The position numbers were made by a program, and so were the translations under genes. Source: Tilletiopsis washingtonensis (Eukaryota; Basidiomycota; Exobasidiomycetes; Entylomatales). From it: a stretch of 64,000 bases of DNA. Below the pieces are notes generated by a model, which ran no database searches, was not told where the DNA came from, and saw only the letters and a list, made by a program, of their open reading frames with translations. Below, in pieces: positions 32,723-44,141 of this stretch. Positions within the stretch are counted from its first letter, which is position 1. Every line of letters begins with the position of its first letter. The stretch lies in the NCBI RefSeq assembly GCF_003144115.1, contig NW_020312013.1, positions 347,839-411,838 of the forward strand. The letters run 5' to 3'.

Positions 32723-35195
32723 ACTGCGCAAGAGCAGCGCGCGAAGGCTTGCGCTTCGGCGTGCGAGCGCGAGCTGCCGCCGAAGCAGGCGACGAGGGCA
32801 TCGGCGGTGCGCCGCTCGTTGCAGCGGCAGCCATAGCGGTGGCCATGTTGGGCGAGCTCTTGTGGCGCTTGACGGCGCGCGGTTGAGCGCTCTCGTCTCC
32901 CAGCGGGCTACTTGCATCGAGCGAGACGGAGCCATCCCGACGATCCTCCCAGCGCGGGCCCGAGCGACGGGCGGCGCTCGTCGAGGCGGTCATGCCCTGC
33001 GAGCCAAAGTCGCGCACCGGCGATCCCTCGTATCCCGCGTCCGCAGCAGGCGATCCCGATCCGTAACCGCGGAGGGGAATCTTGTAGCTTCCACTGGGAG
33101 CGACTGCCGCGCACAGCTCGTCGGCATCCTCAATGCCGTAGTTGACGAAGCTGATCTTGCCGGGGCGAGGGTTCTCCGGCTCCGGAGCGTACTCGGGCGC
33201 AGCGCGACGACGGGCAGTCTTGCTTCCTGAAGCACTGCTCGTCGTAGAGCTGCGCGCACGAGAGCCAGAGGCGTACTGCTGGGGCATCTCGGGCATCGGC
33301 GGCTCAGCTGCAGAGGCACCGAGACGACGATTGCTGGCGATCTTGCGGATCGTGGGCGTGCCGGTGGGCGGGCTGCGCAGGTTGGGAGTGCTCTTCTGCT
33401 TCTGCGGCGAGCGCGGCGGCGAAGGCGGTGCCAGCGAAGCGAGCGAGTTCATCGAGTTGGGCGCCTTGTGAATGCCCTGTTGGCGCTGCATCGGCTGTTG
33501 CTGCAGCGCAATAGGCGCAAGCGAAGGGTTGCCAAACACGTGGCCATAGACGCTGGCGTCGACGGCATGCTGTTGCTGAGCGGGCAGCGCAGAGAGACCA
33601 AGTGCGTTGCCGAGGCCGTTGCTGGGACGACGAGCGGCGCCGCTGATGCTGTTGCGCGGCGCACCAAGCGTCATCGTCGAGTAGCTGAACGGCACCTCTG
33701 CGCCGCCAGCCGACTGGGCAAAGTCGTCGAACATGGGCGCGTAGTTGAACGACGGGCTTGCGCCAGGACCAGGCGCCAGCGGGTGCATGGGCGTGATGGG
33801 CGTCGGCAGACCTGCGCTGCTCAAGCCGGAGCTAGAGTTGCGACGCTGGCCCACCGGGCTGGTCGTCGGCTCGTGTGCCTCCATACCGTACAGCAGCGCA
33901 GCCTGCACCGCACGCGCAGCGCGCTCACTCGACTCCTGGCCGGTGAACTGCTGCGAGGGCGTGACGAAGTCGGAGTAGACGCCGAGACGTGCGGCCGTGT
34001 GTTGAGCAGTGTAGACGCGCTGCAGCTGTGCTACGCGGTCTTGCTGCGCCGGCGTGAGGTTGGCCCACGTGTGCGAGAGGGGGAATGTGGCGCTGCGAGA
34101 GTGCTGCAGGCCAGGGTACGGCAGAGGCTGGCACATCTGCGGCGCCGACATCGAGCCTTGAGCAGGCGCAGTGTTGACGGGCGCAGGCTGCGGCATCTCG
34201 CCGTCGTGCGTAATGGCACGACGCTGGAAGAGCGCTCCCTGCTGCGGCGCACAGGCGGCAGAAGCGAGACTTCCCTGGGCCGCAGACGAGGAGGAGCCGC
34301 CCGCTCCGCCTGCGTTGCTGCTGGACGAGAAATTCTGCTGCTGCTGGTCTGTGTCCACAGGCTCGTTTGTAGCATCCCAAGCCACGTCCTCGAAGAGGTT
34401 CTCGAGCTGACTGCGCGTCGAGGCAGGCTCGGGCAGCGTGGTGGCGCGCTGCAGCTGCGGCGCACTGATGGTGGAGCGCAGAGCACGCGGCGAGGTGGCC
34501 TCCTCAAAGAGACCGGCTGCCGAGCCTCCGGGCAGCGAAGCGGCGCCGGGCGAAGGCGGCGAGACCTGCATGCCTGCCATGCCAGCTGGAGCACGACGAG
34601 TGCGGCGCAGCGAACGGCCGGAAGTGGCCTTGAGCCAAGCGGCGTCGGGCGAGTCTTCGTCGTCCGAGTCGGCTCCGGCCAGTGCGGCAAGGTTGCCGGC
34701 AGAGTTCCACGCGGGCAGAGGCGCGAAGGTGGCAGAGGCAGAAGGCGCGTTGGCGCCGTAGCTGCTCTCCGACGACGAGCTGTGCGAGTCAAAGACGAGG
34801 TCGTCGACGTGCAGGCCGTCGATGGAGTACTGCGGCTCTGTCGTGGAGTGTCAGCCAACACGACGGCGCGGCACACATACGGCAACCCTGTCTGCCCTCA
34901 GCTCTCGTCACGCGGCGCACTCACCAGCAGCAGCGCCCCACAACTTCGCCGCCGTCTCGCTATGCGCCTGCAGCAGCGGCGTCCAGCTGAAGCTAGGGCT
35001 GGCCTCGCCGGCAAAGCCCTTGTTGCCGAGCAGGTCGAGATGGCTCATCGCCACGCTGGCGTCAAAGGAGAGGGGCGAGAAGAGGGCCGAGTCTGCGGCA
35101 GCGGTGCCCGTGGCGGCTGGACTCTGCGGCGAGCGAGCGCGCAGGGAGGAGGAGAAGTCGGAGGCGTCGGGCTGCGGGAAGCGTGCGTGGGGCAT
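32721..35195 (-). CDS. Ser/Pro-rich, mostly disordered putative nuclear regulator
   Basis: Not recognised. Exons 34925-35195 and 32721-34837; 795 residues. Ser-, Ala-, Pro- and Gln-rich throughout, with many SP/TP sites. Conserved-looking islands: an acidic/aromatic segment SIDGLHVDDLVFDSHSSSSE near 92; a possible helix LTPAQQDRVAQLQRVYTAQH near 300; SPPRSPQKQKSTPNLRSPPT; and a C-terminal block GKISFVNYGIEDADELC...VAPSGSYKIPLRGYG (about 665-700). Basic stretches AVKRHKSSPN and RTPKRKPSRA fit nuclear localisation. The C-terminal block faintly recalls a short F-V-N...APSGS motif in some fungal regulators; I could not confirm this. It has a 3-kb gene-free upstream region like the two other regulators here. 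Confidence 0.65.
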
Positions 35196-38160
35196 GCTGG
35201 ACCGAGGCGAAGGGGAGGCGCTACTTGTACCAGTGAGCCAATCGGTGTGAAAGCAGCTGAGCGGGCGCCGCAGCGGACCGTGGCTTGCCTGCTGCGCCCG
35301 CATGTGACACTCACACGAGGGAGAGGGATGCGGCCGGGCAAGCTACGGAGAGCACGCCGCGGGCGGAAAGGGTCCAGCCGCCGCTAGGGCTGGGAAGCGG
35401 GAAGTGGAGGGCAGGGCCAGCCTGCAGAGGGCTACGGAAGAGGCGCGACGATTGTGGGAGAGGAGCAAGGAGCGTAGGAAGCGGCGGGCAGCAAGGTGCC
35501 GTCGCTGGTCGGGGCAAAAGGACGTCGGACCGGAAAGGGCAGCACACGCGCGAGCAACGAGCGGGCAGCCACGGGAAACGCTGCGACTGGCGGAGATACG
35601 AGAGGAGCCTGCCTCTTGCAAGAGATGCAGCAGTCGAGCGTGAGAAGAAGGAGAGGAGACGGAGGCGAAAGAGTGTGGGAGAGGGCAGTGGGATGCAGGG
35701 TGGAGGCGGGAAGGAGGGCAGGATGGAGGCGCGGCGCCGGATGCAGCCCAGGCGGGCGCGGGCGCGCGCGCGGGGCGGCCACGCGCGCGCGGCAAGCGGC
35801 GCGGCAGCGCCAGAGACGGCAGCGGCAGCCACGCCGCGCCCCGCGGCAGGTGTTGGTCTTCGACGCGCTGCCGCTGCCCGCTAGAATCCGCAGCAGCAAC
35901 GCGCCGCAGCGGCACTCGCCGGCATCGGCCTCGTCTGCGTCGTCTGCGTCGGCGGCCGGCACAGGCAGGCAGGCTGCGCCATAAGTTGGCCCGCAGTACC
36001 ACTTGCGCCCGCTCTCCGCAGGCGCCGCAGGGGGCCGAGGAGGAGGAGGACGTGCAATGGATGCGCGGCGAGGGAGCAACGCGACACCCGCGGCCGACTC
36101 CGCCCTCGAGCCTCCGACACCGCTGCATGGGACGACGCAGTCGCCTGCTGCAGCTGCTGCTCGCCTCGCACCTCTCCTGCTGCACTGCAGCGGGCTCGGC
36201 ATTCGGCTCACCTGCCGAGCAGCACGCTCGTGTGTCTCGCTGCTCGTGTGCGCGGTGGCGCCGTGTCGAGGCACCTTCTCCCTCTCATGGAAGCGTGAGA
36301 ACGCCACTTGCGACATGCCCATCCATGCAGGCACACTTCGCAGCGACGCAGCGACGCCGCATCGGCTCGGCGGCGCTGGCGGCAAGTCGGCCCACCCGCT
36401 CCCCGATGCGCGGCGGGCAGGGTGCGGCGACGATGGGCGCAAGCCGTGGCCCCTGGCGCTGCGGCCCGGGCATCGGCGCCAACGGCGAGGCGCTGCTGGC
36501 GCTGGGGGACGAGGCCTCCGAGTCCGAGTCCAGCTCAGCATGACATCGCAGCACCTGCGCTGCTGGGGTCGACACTCCTGCTGCGCACAGCATCATGCAG
36601 GGACATGCAGCGCAGCAGCGTGCCCGCAGCTGCGGCCGAGACCTTCCCCATGGACGGGCATCGCGACGCCTCGAGGCGCAGCACGGGCAGAACAGCAGTG
36701 AAGCCGTGCCTCCGATGCCTCGAGTAGTGAGACGGGCCGTGTCAGCACCACGAGCAGGCCCGCCCGACAGCCCCCCGAGCAAGCAGCTGCGCTGCACAGG
36801 GGCAGCGCTGTGTGGAAGACACTTGAGAGGGAAGATGAGATGCTCTGCCCTTCGTGCGCGACGAGGTGGGCTAGCTGCATGCACCGCGGCTCTTCACGTG
36901 CGCGACAGACACAGGCGAGATGCCTCGACTCGACTGCGCGACACGGCGTGGATGCATCGCTCAACACCGCCTGCCGCCTGCTCGCCGCTGCGGCGTGCCT
37001 GCCGCTTGCTCCGTCCGAGCTTGCGCCGGCGCAGCACGAGGCAGCAACCGGCCGAGGCTACTAGTCCGAGGCAGAAGCCCAAGAGCCGGACGGACTCACA
37101 GAGGCCGAGGCGCAGGTCTGCAGTTGCTGAGCAGCGTGCTGGGCGAAAGGGCGCGACAGACCGCGTCGCGCCGCCGCCGCCGCGCGGCCTCAGCGCGCAG
37201 GTGCCGGCACGGCCTCCGGCATCCGCCCGAGGCTTTCGCTGCGACAAGCCCGCACGCTGAGCTCGGCATCCGGACTGCGAGCAGCGCTCGGACAGCCTGC
37301 CGTCGCTCGGGCGAGGGGAGCAGTCTCTCAGCACGCCGGGAGCGCTGCACAGCGACGCCACTCGTCCGCCAGCCGGCGGCTCGTCATGCTCCGAGAGGGT
37401 CCGCTCGCCCGCCTCATCGTGCTCACGCAGGCAAGATGGAGGATGCCGCGAAGCCCATCCGGCGACAGCGCAGCGTCAGGCGCTGGCGACATGCCCGTCG
37501 GCGAGCGTGCCTTGCGCTCGGGGCGTTGGTGCGACAGCACGCAGCGCCGTGGCGCTAGCGAGTTGTCATGCGTCGCTGCGAACTCGGGAACGGGAGCGGG
37601 CATGCGCAGGAGCGACCACGCCACCGTCAGCGTCAGCGTCGGGCCAGTCAGCGACCAGCTGGGCCAGGCCACACGAGAGAGGTGGAATGGGACGAGTAAT
37701 CATTAACAAAAGGGTGACTGCGCAGGACCATGTAGGGTGGTGCGCGCGCAGCCAAGGTCAGCGAGCGAGCGAGCGGGCGAGGTTCTCGTATCCTACAGAG
37801 TTGGGTGTATAACAAGGGGAAGGGAGGGAAGTGGGAGTGGTCCGATCAAGACATACATACGAAGAAGATGTGTGTAGGTGTGTGCAATGTATCGCCGCGT
37901 GCGGAGCGAGTCTGAAAGAGGGGCCAGAGGAAACGGCCACCCGCGAGGTAACTTCTCCGCACGAGAGAGGACGCGCGCGATGCAGATGATGACGGGACGA
38001 CAGTGAGGTAAGTTGGGTATGGAATGGACAAGAACGAGAGAGAGGTGGAGGGGTGAGCGAGCGGTGGGACTACCAAGACGAGATCTATCAGTGTATGTGG
38101 GGCTTGCGCTGGTAATAAAGAGAGAGATGGAGAGGCCGAGTGGTGGATGAGTGACGGCGC
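35196..38160. other. 3-kb gene-free block upstream of the Ser-rich regulator
   Basis: It spans the upstream region of the minus-strand Ser-rich gene and the 3' UTR of the Sfp1-type gene (the A/G-rich stretch about 37690-38160). ORFs on both strands lack domains or plausible splicing. The part 36100-37650 is GCATGC/TGCA-rich, like the two other large blocks. Confidence 0.5.
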
Positions 38161-40073
38161 CTAGGCAAGCTTGGGCGAGGGACCGAGCGGCAGGCTGGGG
38201 TGCGCAATCGTCGCGTTGACAGCGGGCGCCGAGACCGTCTTGGGCATGCTGCTGACGGCCGGTGCGGCGCTGACCATCGGGCGCGGAGCAGCGGGTGCAG
38301 GCGCGGCGGCGACGCCGGCGGGCTTGACGGGTGCGGGGCCAGCGACGGGAGCCATGGGACGCGCGGCGAGAGCGGCCTTGGCGGCCTGGGCAGCCTGGTT
38401 CGCCGGCACGGGACGGGCGGCGTTCTGTGCGGCAACGGCAGCCTGGGCAGCGGCGGCGAGCTGCGCGCTCGTCAGCGTGTTGGTGCTGACTGCCGGACGG
38501 CCCGTGGCGCCGTCCACGCGCGCGGACTGCCCGCCGCCGTTGGAGGAGAGCAGGGCGAGGCCGAGCATGCCGTGCGAGCCCGAGTGCAGGTAGTGGTAGC
38601 GCAGGCCGTTGAGGTTCTTGTAGCGCTTGCCGCACGCGCCCACCTGGCACAGGTACATCTTCTCCACCTTGTACTCGGTGTTGGCGGCGAGCGCGGCGGT
38701 GGCAGCCGTGCGCGGGCTCGTGGGCGCAGACGACGTCGGCGTCGGCGTGCCGGAGAGCGCGGGCGAGGCCGCGCCAGCCTTGGCAGCGACGCCAGTGTTG
38801 ATCGTCGGGCGTGCCGGCGAGCCGGCGACGGGCCGCGTGGGCGTGGCGGCGCGCGAGCCGGCGGGCGTCTGCTGCATCTGCTGCGACGGCGGCAGGTTGT
38901 TCTGGTTGCAGTGGCCGTGCAGGCGGTGGTACTTGAGGCCGTTCATCTGCTTGTACGCCTTGTCGCAGCCGGGCGCCGGGCACTTGAACGGCTTGTCGAC
39001 GACGAGCGTGGCGCCGGGGCGCGAGATGTGGCTCTCCGGTGCGGCACCGGCAGCGACGGCGGCGCCGGCAGTGTTGATGCGCTCACGCTTCGTCGGCGGC
39101 TGCTGGGCGGCGCTGGCAGCGGCGCCGCTGCCGCCCGAGGGGAAGAAGAGATTCGGCGGGGCGCAGCTCGGCAGCGTGTTCTCGGCATCGAAGCCGCCGC
39201 GCAGCGACAGCGACGAGAACGAGGGCGTGACGCCGCCGAAGAAGGCCGCGTCGTCGGCGTCGCCGATGGGCGTGCCGGGGATGGACGAGTCGGGCGTCGA
39301 GAAGGGCGAGTTGACCGAGTAGATGGACGGGGCGCCGCCGGCGCCGGCACGGCCGACGCCGCCGTCGATGAGCGCACGGCGCAGCGACTGGTGCACGGCG
39401 CTGTTGCTCGTGCCGCTCGAGTACTGGCCGAAGCTGCGCTTCTTGCCCTTGAGGCCCGCAGCGCCGGCGACGGCGGGGAAGGCGGATGCGTCGTCGAAGT
39501 CGGCACTGCGGCGGGCGCTGGGAGCGCGCGGGCTGGGCGGCTGCGACGACGACGAGGCCGAGGAGCTGCTGCCGGAGTGGTCGTCGTCGGACATCATCGT
39601 CGGCATGTCGTCGTCCTCGAAGCGCACATGGCACTCCTCGTAGTGCTGCAGCAGGTCGTGCAGGTCGTCGAGCGCCTGGCCGCAGCAGGTGAAGTCGCGA
39701 CAGAACGTCGTCTCGAGCTTGCGCGGCATGGATGTCGACGGCAGCGCGGTCATGTCCGAGTCGACGGAGGAGGCGAAGCGGTCGGAGAAGCGGTCGATGG
39801 AGTAGTCCATGATGCTGGGGCAGGGTCAGCAGGTGCTGACGAGGTGACCGCGTCGTGTGCTGCGGCGGCATGCTCCACCGACGGCCGCCAGTCCACCAAC
39901 GAGGGCGCTCCGCCATCTGGCGACGACACTCACTCAGCAATCTCCTTGCCCGTCGAGAAGGCCATGGCCTCGCGGAATGAGGCGCTGTTGGGCGTGGCGA
40001 AGCTGCCGGGCTTGAGGGCGCCGAAGGAGTCGAGGTGCGAGGGCGAGCGGGCGATGGCGATGGGCGCGGGCAT
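38161..40073 (-). CDS. SFP1: Sfp1-type split zinc-finger transcription factor
   Basis: Predicted nuclear activator of ribosomal-protein and ribosome-biogenesis genes, acting downstream of nutrient/TOR signals in yeasts. Exons 39934-40073 and 38161-39814; 597 residues. Seen: an N-terminal atypical finger starting at Cys85 (CRDFTCCGQALDDLHDLLQH ending in HYEECH), an acidic Ser-rich region, then the diagnostic C2H2 finger FKCPAPGCDKAYKQMNGLKY (about 323-347) and, after an Ala/Pro/Thr-rich spacer of some 80 residues, a second C2H2 finger YLCQVGACGKRYKNLNGLRY (about 431-457). The N-terminal exon begins MPAPIAIARSPS and ends in STGKEIAD. The C-terminus is Ala-rich. The pair of widely split fingers with NGLKYH/NGLRYH is the Sfp1/JAZF hallmark. 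A 4-kb gene-free region lies upstream. Confidence 0.9.
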
Positions 40074-43000
40074 GATGGGCGAGGGGTGGGTGTGATGGAG
40101 ACGAGGGTGATGGATGATGATAAGCGAGAGCGAGCTTGAGAGGTCGGGTCGGGGACGGGTCGATTAGGTGCGCAGTTCAGGGAAGGGTGCGCTTTTGGGG
40201 GGCGGGCAGACAAGGTGCCTTTTGAAGCGTTGCTGCAGGTGAGCAAGCTAAGAGGTGTGGGTGTCGAGAGTCGACTTTTGGGGTGCGGACGCCGGGTGCG
40301 CAGTGTAAGGGACGGGGTGAGGCTGGAAGCGGGGGTGGGTGAGGGCAAGAGGCAAGCAGCATCCGCGCGAGGCGGGTACGGCGCGGGCGGGCGCCGTGCG
40401 GTGACTGGCTGCGCGCGGCGGCCGCGCCTGGGGGGCAGCGCAGCCGGCGCCGCGACGGTGTGAGGCGAGGGGCAGCGCGCGCGCCGCGCGCCAGCCCGGC
40501 CACACAGGCGCAGCGCCCGGGCGTGAGTGGTGCGCCGCGCCCGCTGTGCCGTCACACTGCGAGCGTGCGAAGGTCGGGCGGCGCAGCGGCAGGCCGGCAG
40601 CCGCGAGCGCAACGTCCAGCCGCGGCAAGGTCTGACGCAGCATGCAGCGCCAGTGCCCGGCTTCGCTCCTGTTGGCTCTACACTGGCGCCACGCCCAGGG
40701 CCATTGCCACTGTGAGCGGCACCTGGGTGCGCCCGCGGCGCGCCTGCCCGAGCGCTTGCACGCTAGGCGCCGCACACTGCCGCTGCGCCTGCGCCGTGTT
40801 GAGCCGCCGGAACAGCTGCGCGGCGGAGTTTGAAGTGGTGAATCTTATGCCTGCGCAGCCGAGGGCCACGGCACACAACCCGTCTCGGCGCACGCGCAGG
40901 CGTTCTGGGCCAAGAAGCGCGGCGGTGCCGGAAACGGGCCCGCGCCAACGGCTGCAGCCACGGCGCCGCGACGCTCGGGCGGCCGAGCTGCACGCTGCAG
41001 TGGGCCCTGCGCCGCCGCCGCGCCTCCGGAGCGGGCGCATCTCCGCCCGGGCAGCGTGGCACGGCACGGCGGCGGCGGCACCGGCAGCGGCGCTGGGCGC
41101 GTCCACTGAGATTCGCGCACAGCCGGTCCGCCACGCCGGCTGCGCTCCTCTTTCCACGGGCGGCTTCATTTTGGCGCTGCGGGCACCCTGCGCCTACTTG
41201 CAGGCTGCATGCCTGCAGCCGCTCGAGGTGATCCGCCGGGAGCCTTGCTGCTGCTGAGCCTCTCTCCGCCGTCCCGAAGAGCGCGCCGCGCCGCCTAGGA
41301 GGTCCTTCCCGAGATGGGCTGACGCGGCCTCTTGTCCGTGGCTCCTGAGCGCGTGCGGCGAGGGGCGCAGAGTGCAATACACTGTGACTCTCCTGGCCTA
41401 AAGGGCAGCCACAGCGGCGAGAGTGCGCTGCGAATAGACACGGCATGACGTCGGAGCCGAAGCGCGAGGCGCGGCTCTCGCGGCCCCGTCGACGCTGGGC
41501 GCCTCGCAGGCGCCCAGCGTCGACGGGGCCGCGAGAGGGGCGGTGGGCCGGTCCCGAGCGCCATGGCAGCGGCTTGGCCACAACCGCGGCGCCCGACGGC
41601 TCCCCTCGCCTCGCTCGGGCGACCTCCTCCATGATTGGCCCGCCTTCTCTGGCGACGAATGGACGACGAGGGACGCCGAGCAAGCAACCTTCGGAGGCGT
41701 CCCATGCGGGCACCCTCGGGCTCACCTGCAGCGCCGCCATTGGATTGGCGCTCAGAGCGCAGCATGCAGGCGGCTTCTGGCTGCATCTCGTTGCATGCTT
41801 GTGTGGGTACAGCTGCAGCGCCGAGTGCGCTAGGAGCAGCGGGAGGGGTGCGCAACAGAGACGCAGGCATGCGGCGCGGCGCAGACGCCGCACCCGCACC
41901 GCAGCTGCGCAAGCCAACGACCCGACCCGGCATCGCCTCGCCGCCTGAGGCTCTGCGCCAGCTGCACTGCACCCGACGTTCTCGCAGTGCCAGCAGGCAG
42001 CATGCACAAGCCTCCAGCTGAAGCCGGCATGCACGAGCAAGAGCGGGTGCACGGAGCGGGCTCGCACCCTCACTTGCCGCACCGCCGCCCGCCGCGACAG
42101 CCGCCACGATGGAATGCTCCGCGCACCGCACCGCCGCAAGAAGGGCGAGGCTGGACCCACATGCCAGCATGCAGCACCCCGCTCCGAGTGGGTGCACTTG
42201 CATGCTGCACGCCCCCGCCACCGCTCGGCACGCTCGGAAGCGGCGAGGGCTGCTGAATCAACAGCATGCCGCCGTCCGAGCCTCGCTGGGTGCGCGCTCG
42301 GCGTTGTCGCCGTGCGGATCCGGATGGGCGCGACGGCGGCGACGCCCACGCTCTCAGACAGCGCCCGGGGTTCAAGCGCGCGGGTGGCGGCTGCAAGTGC
42401 GTCCGGCGCTGCTGCCGCGCTCGCGCCTCTCCGGAGAACTCGACGCTGCGAGACGGAGCCAGCCGTGTGGCTCTGGCGCTGCGCCGGAAGAGTGGCGTGT
42501 GGTGTTCCGGGCGGAGTGCGAGCCACGCCGCCGCCGCGCCTTCGCCCTCGGAGCCGAACGCGCCTTCGCCATGGTCGTCTGACCGCGTCCGTCGCACCCT
42601 CGGCCCAAGCAGCATGGCCCCGCACTCACAGATCTTGACAGCGCGCGCTTGAATACAATGCAGCGTGTGCATGTGGGAGCGCGGTGCCCGTCTTGGCTTG
42701 CGCCGCAAGGAGGTGTGCGCCAAGCGAGGCCCGCCCGTCGTTGCAGGCTCGGCAAGCGCACGAATTGACAACGACGAGCGAGCGTCCGCGAGGCGAGTCT
42801 TGATGAGGGCACGGCACGGCCGCGGCCTCTCTCGCGCTGCGCGGCGAACTCGAGCGTTCGGCGGTGTCGCCGAGGCCACGCGGTGCCGGGCAGCCAACGA
42901 CTCTCGGAGCGCTGCCCGAGGCGCCGCCGCGCCGAGGCTCCGCGCGAGCAAGCTGCACCTGCGACGGCCCGGCGGGCTACGAACGGCCGCTGCGCCGAGG

Positions 43001-44141
43001 TGCTCGGGCAGAACGCAGCAGCTCTGCAGCGCTGCTGCTGATGCTGATGCTGCCGCTGCGCTCTGGGCGTGGGCAGCGCCACACACAGCGCGCAGCTGCC
43101 TTGCAGTGCTGCAGCACCACGGCACGCTCGGCAGCAGCGCGGCAGCAGCCGGCTTCGAGCGCCTCGCAGCCGCGCTCCGACTCGACCTGGCCGCTGTTTG
43201 CCGCGGCAGCACGAGAGGGCAGCGCAGCGCACGACATGACGTCGGGAGCGTGGCGCTAGAACGCAGGCCCATGGGCCGCATGAACGTCGGCCGCGCAAGC
43301 AAGCAGCTTCGCGAGAGATGGCCGAGCGCCGAGCCACCCGACTCTGCGCCTTGGCTGCTGACGCTGGCCCGCCCACGTCACAGCCTCCGCACCGCAACCG
43401 AGCGCCCTTGATAGTTTTGAGCGCCCAAGCTAGGCACGGCTGCATGAAAGGTCGCTCGGACGCTGAGCGTGACCGCGGCCAGCAGGTGCAGCGCCGAGCT
43501 CGCCGCCTCCTCTCATGCTGCTGCCTCAGCTCGGAGGCTCGGAGAGTAACGGCAGCAGCAGCAGCAGCAGCAGGGCCCTCCTGCTGATCAGCGCCAGATC
43601 ACCGCTCACTGTTGCGCTGGCCGCCGCCGGGGGTGGTGCTGCTTTGGCTTGGCCCGCTGGCCGCAACTCTGCGGCGACTAGGCATGGTCCAACCTTGTCC
43701 AACAGCAGGGCGTTACGCCGACGAGAGGTTCGATTGAGCCGCCTGCACCGCACCCGCACGAATGCACCACCCACATGGCGACCACGTCGTGCGGGTGCAC
43801 GGGCGCTGCGGGAGACAGGCGCACCAAATGAGCGACCCACACCTGCGGATGCTGGCGAAATACTGATGGCGCTCCACGCTCATGCGTGACGTTCACCCTC
43901 GCCCGAGCGCCGGATGTGGAGAGAGCATGAATGCCCATCTCGGGGAGATGTGATAGGCACGGGCATGGTCGCGTGCACACGACGTTGCGAGGCGGGCCGC
44001 TGCACAGAGCCCGGCGCCTCGAGGTGCGCCAGAAGCTGCGGTGACTTTGATGAAGAGCGATCTCACGGCTTGCGTGTCGCGTCACACGACGTCACTCGAC
44101 TCCTCGGGAAAGCGCTCCTTCGTGTACACTGCATGCCCATG
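40074..44141. other. 4-kb gene-free block upstream of the Sfp1-type gene
   Basis: Between the Sfp1-type start and the Doa1-like stop. No coding signature was found on either strand, including the two 600-residue ORFs at 40763-42625. It is rich in GCATGC, TGCA and CTGCAG words and holds a perfect 30-bp inverted repeat (41475-41537). The part next to 40073 (40074-40330) is G-rich and purine-biased, consistent with a 5' UTR/promoter. Confidence 0.5.
41475..41537. repeat. Perfect 30-bp inverted repeat with 3-nt loop
   Basis: The left arm 41475-41504 and right arm 41508-41537 are exact reverse complements, separated by CGC. The arm starts CTCTCGCGGCCCCGTCGACG. No mismatch in 30 pairs, very GC-rich; the pairing stops at both outer ends. 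In single-stranded DNA or RNA it would form a very stable hairpin. Confidence 0.97.

Noticed and set aside
33468-35387. 639-residue plus-strand ORF opposite the Ser-rich protein
   Set aside because: Shadow of the minus-strand coding sequence; Arg/Ala/Gly-rich with no domain.
38200-40095. 631-residue plus-strand ORF opposite the Sfp1-type gene
   Set aside because: Antisense shadow; the minus strand encodes real zinc fingers.
42365-42385. GGTTCAAGC, resembling a tRNA B box (also GGTTCGATTG near 43727)
   Set aside because: No matching A box, acceptor stem or cloverleaf around either site.
40763-42625. 620-residue minus-strand ORF in the third desert
   Set aside because: Same artefactual composition, and it runs through the perfect inverted repeat; no motif or orthologue-like segment seen.
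43500-44141. Possible PUL-encoding exon downstream of the Doa1-like stop
   Set aside because: All three minus-strand frames lack a long helical Leu-rich repeat pattern, and the only donor before the stop (GTAGCG) is poor.
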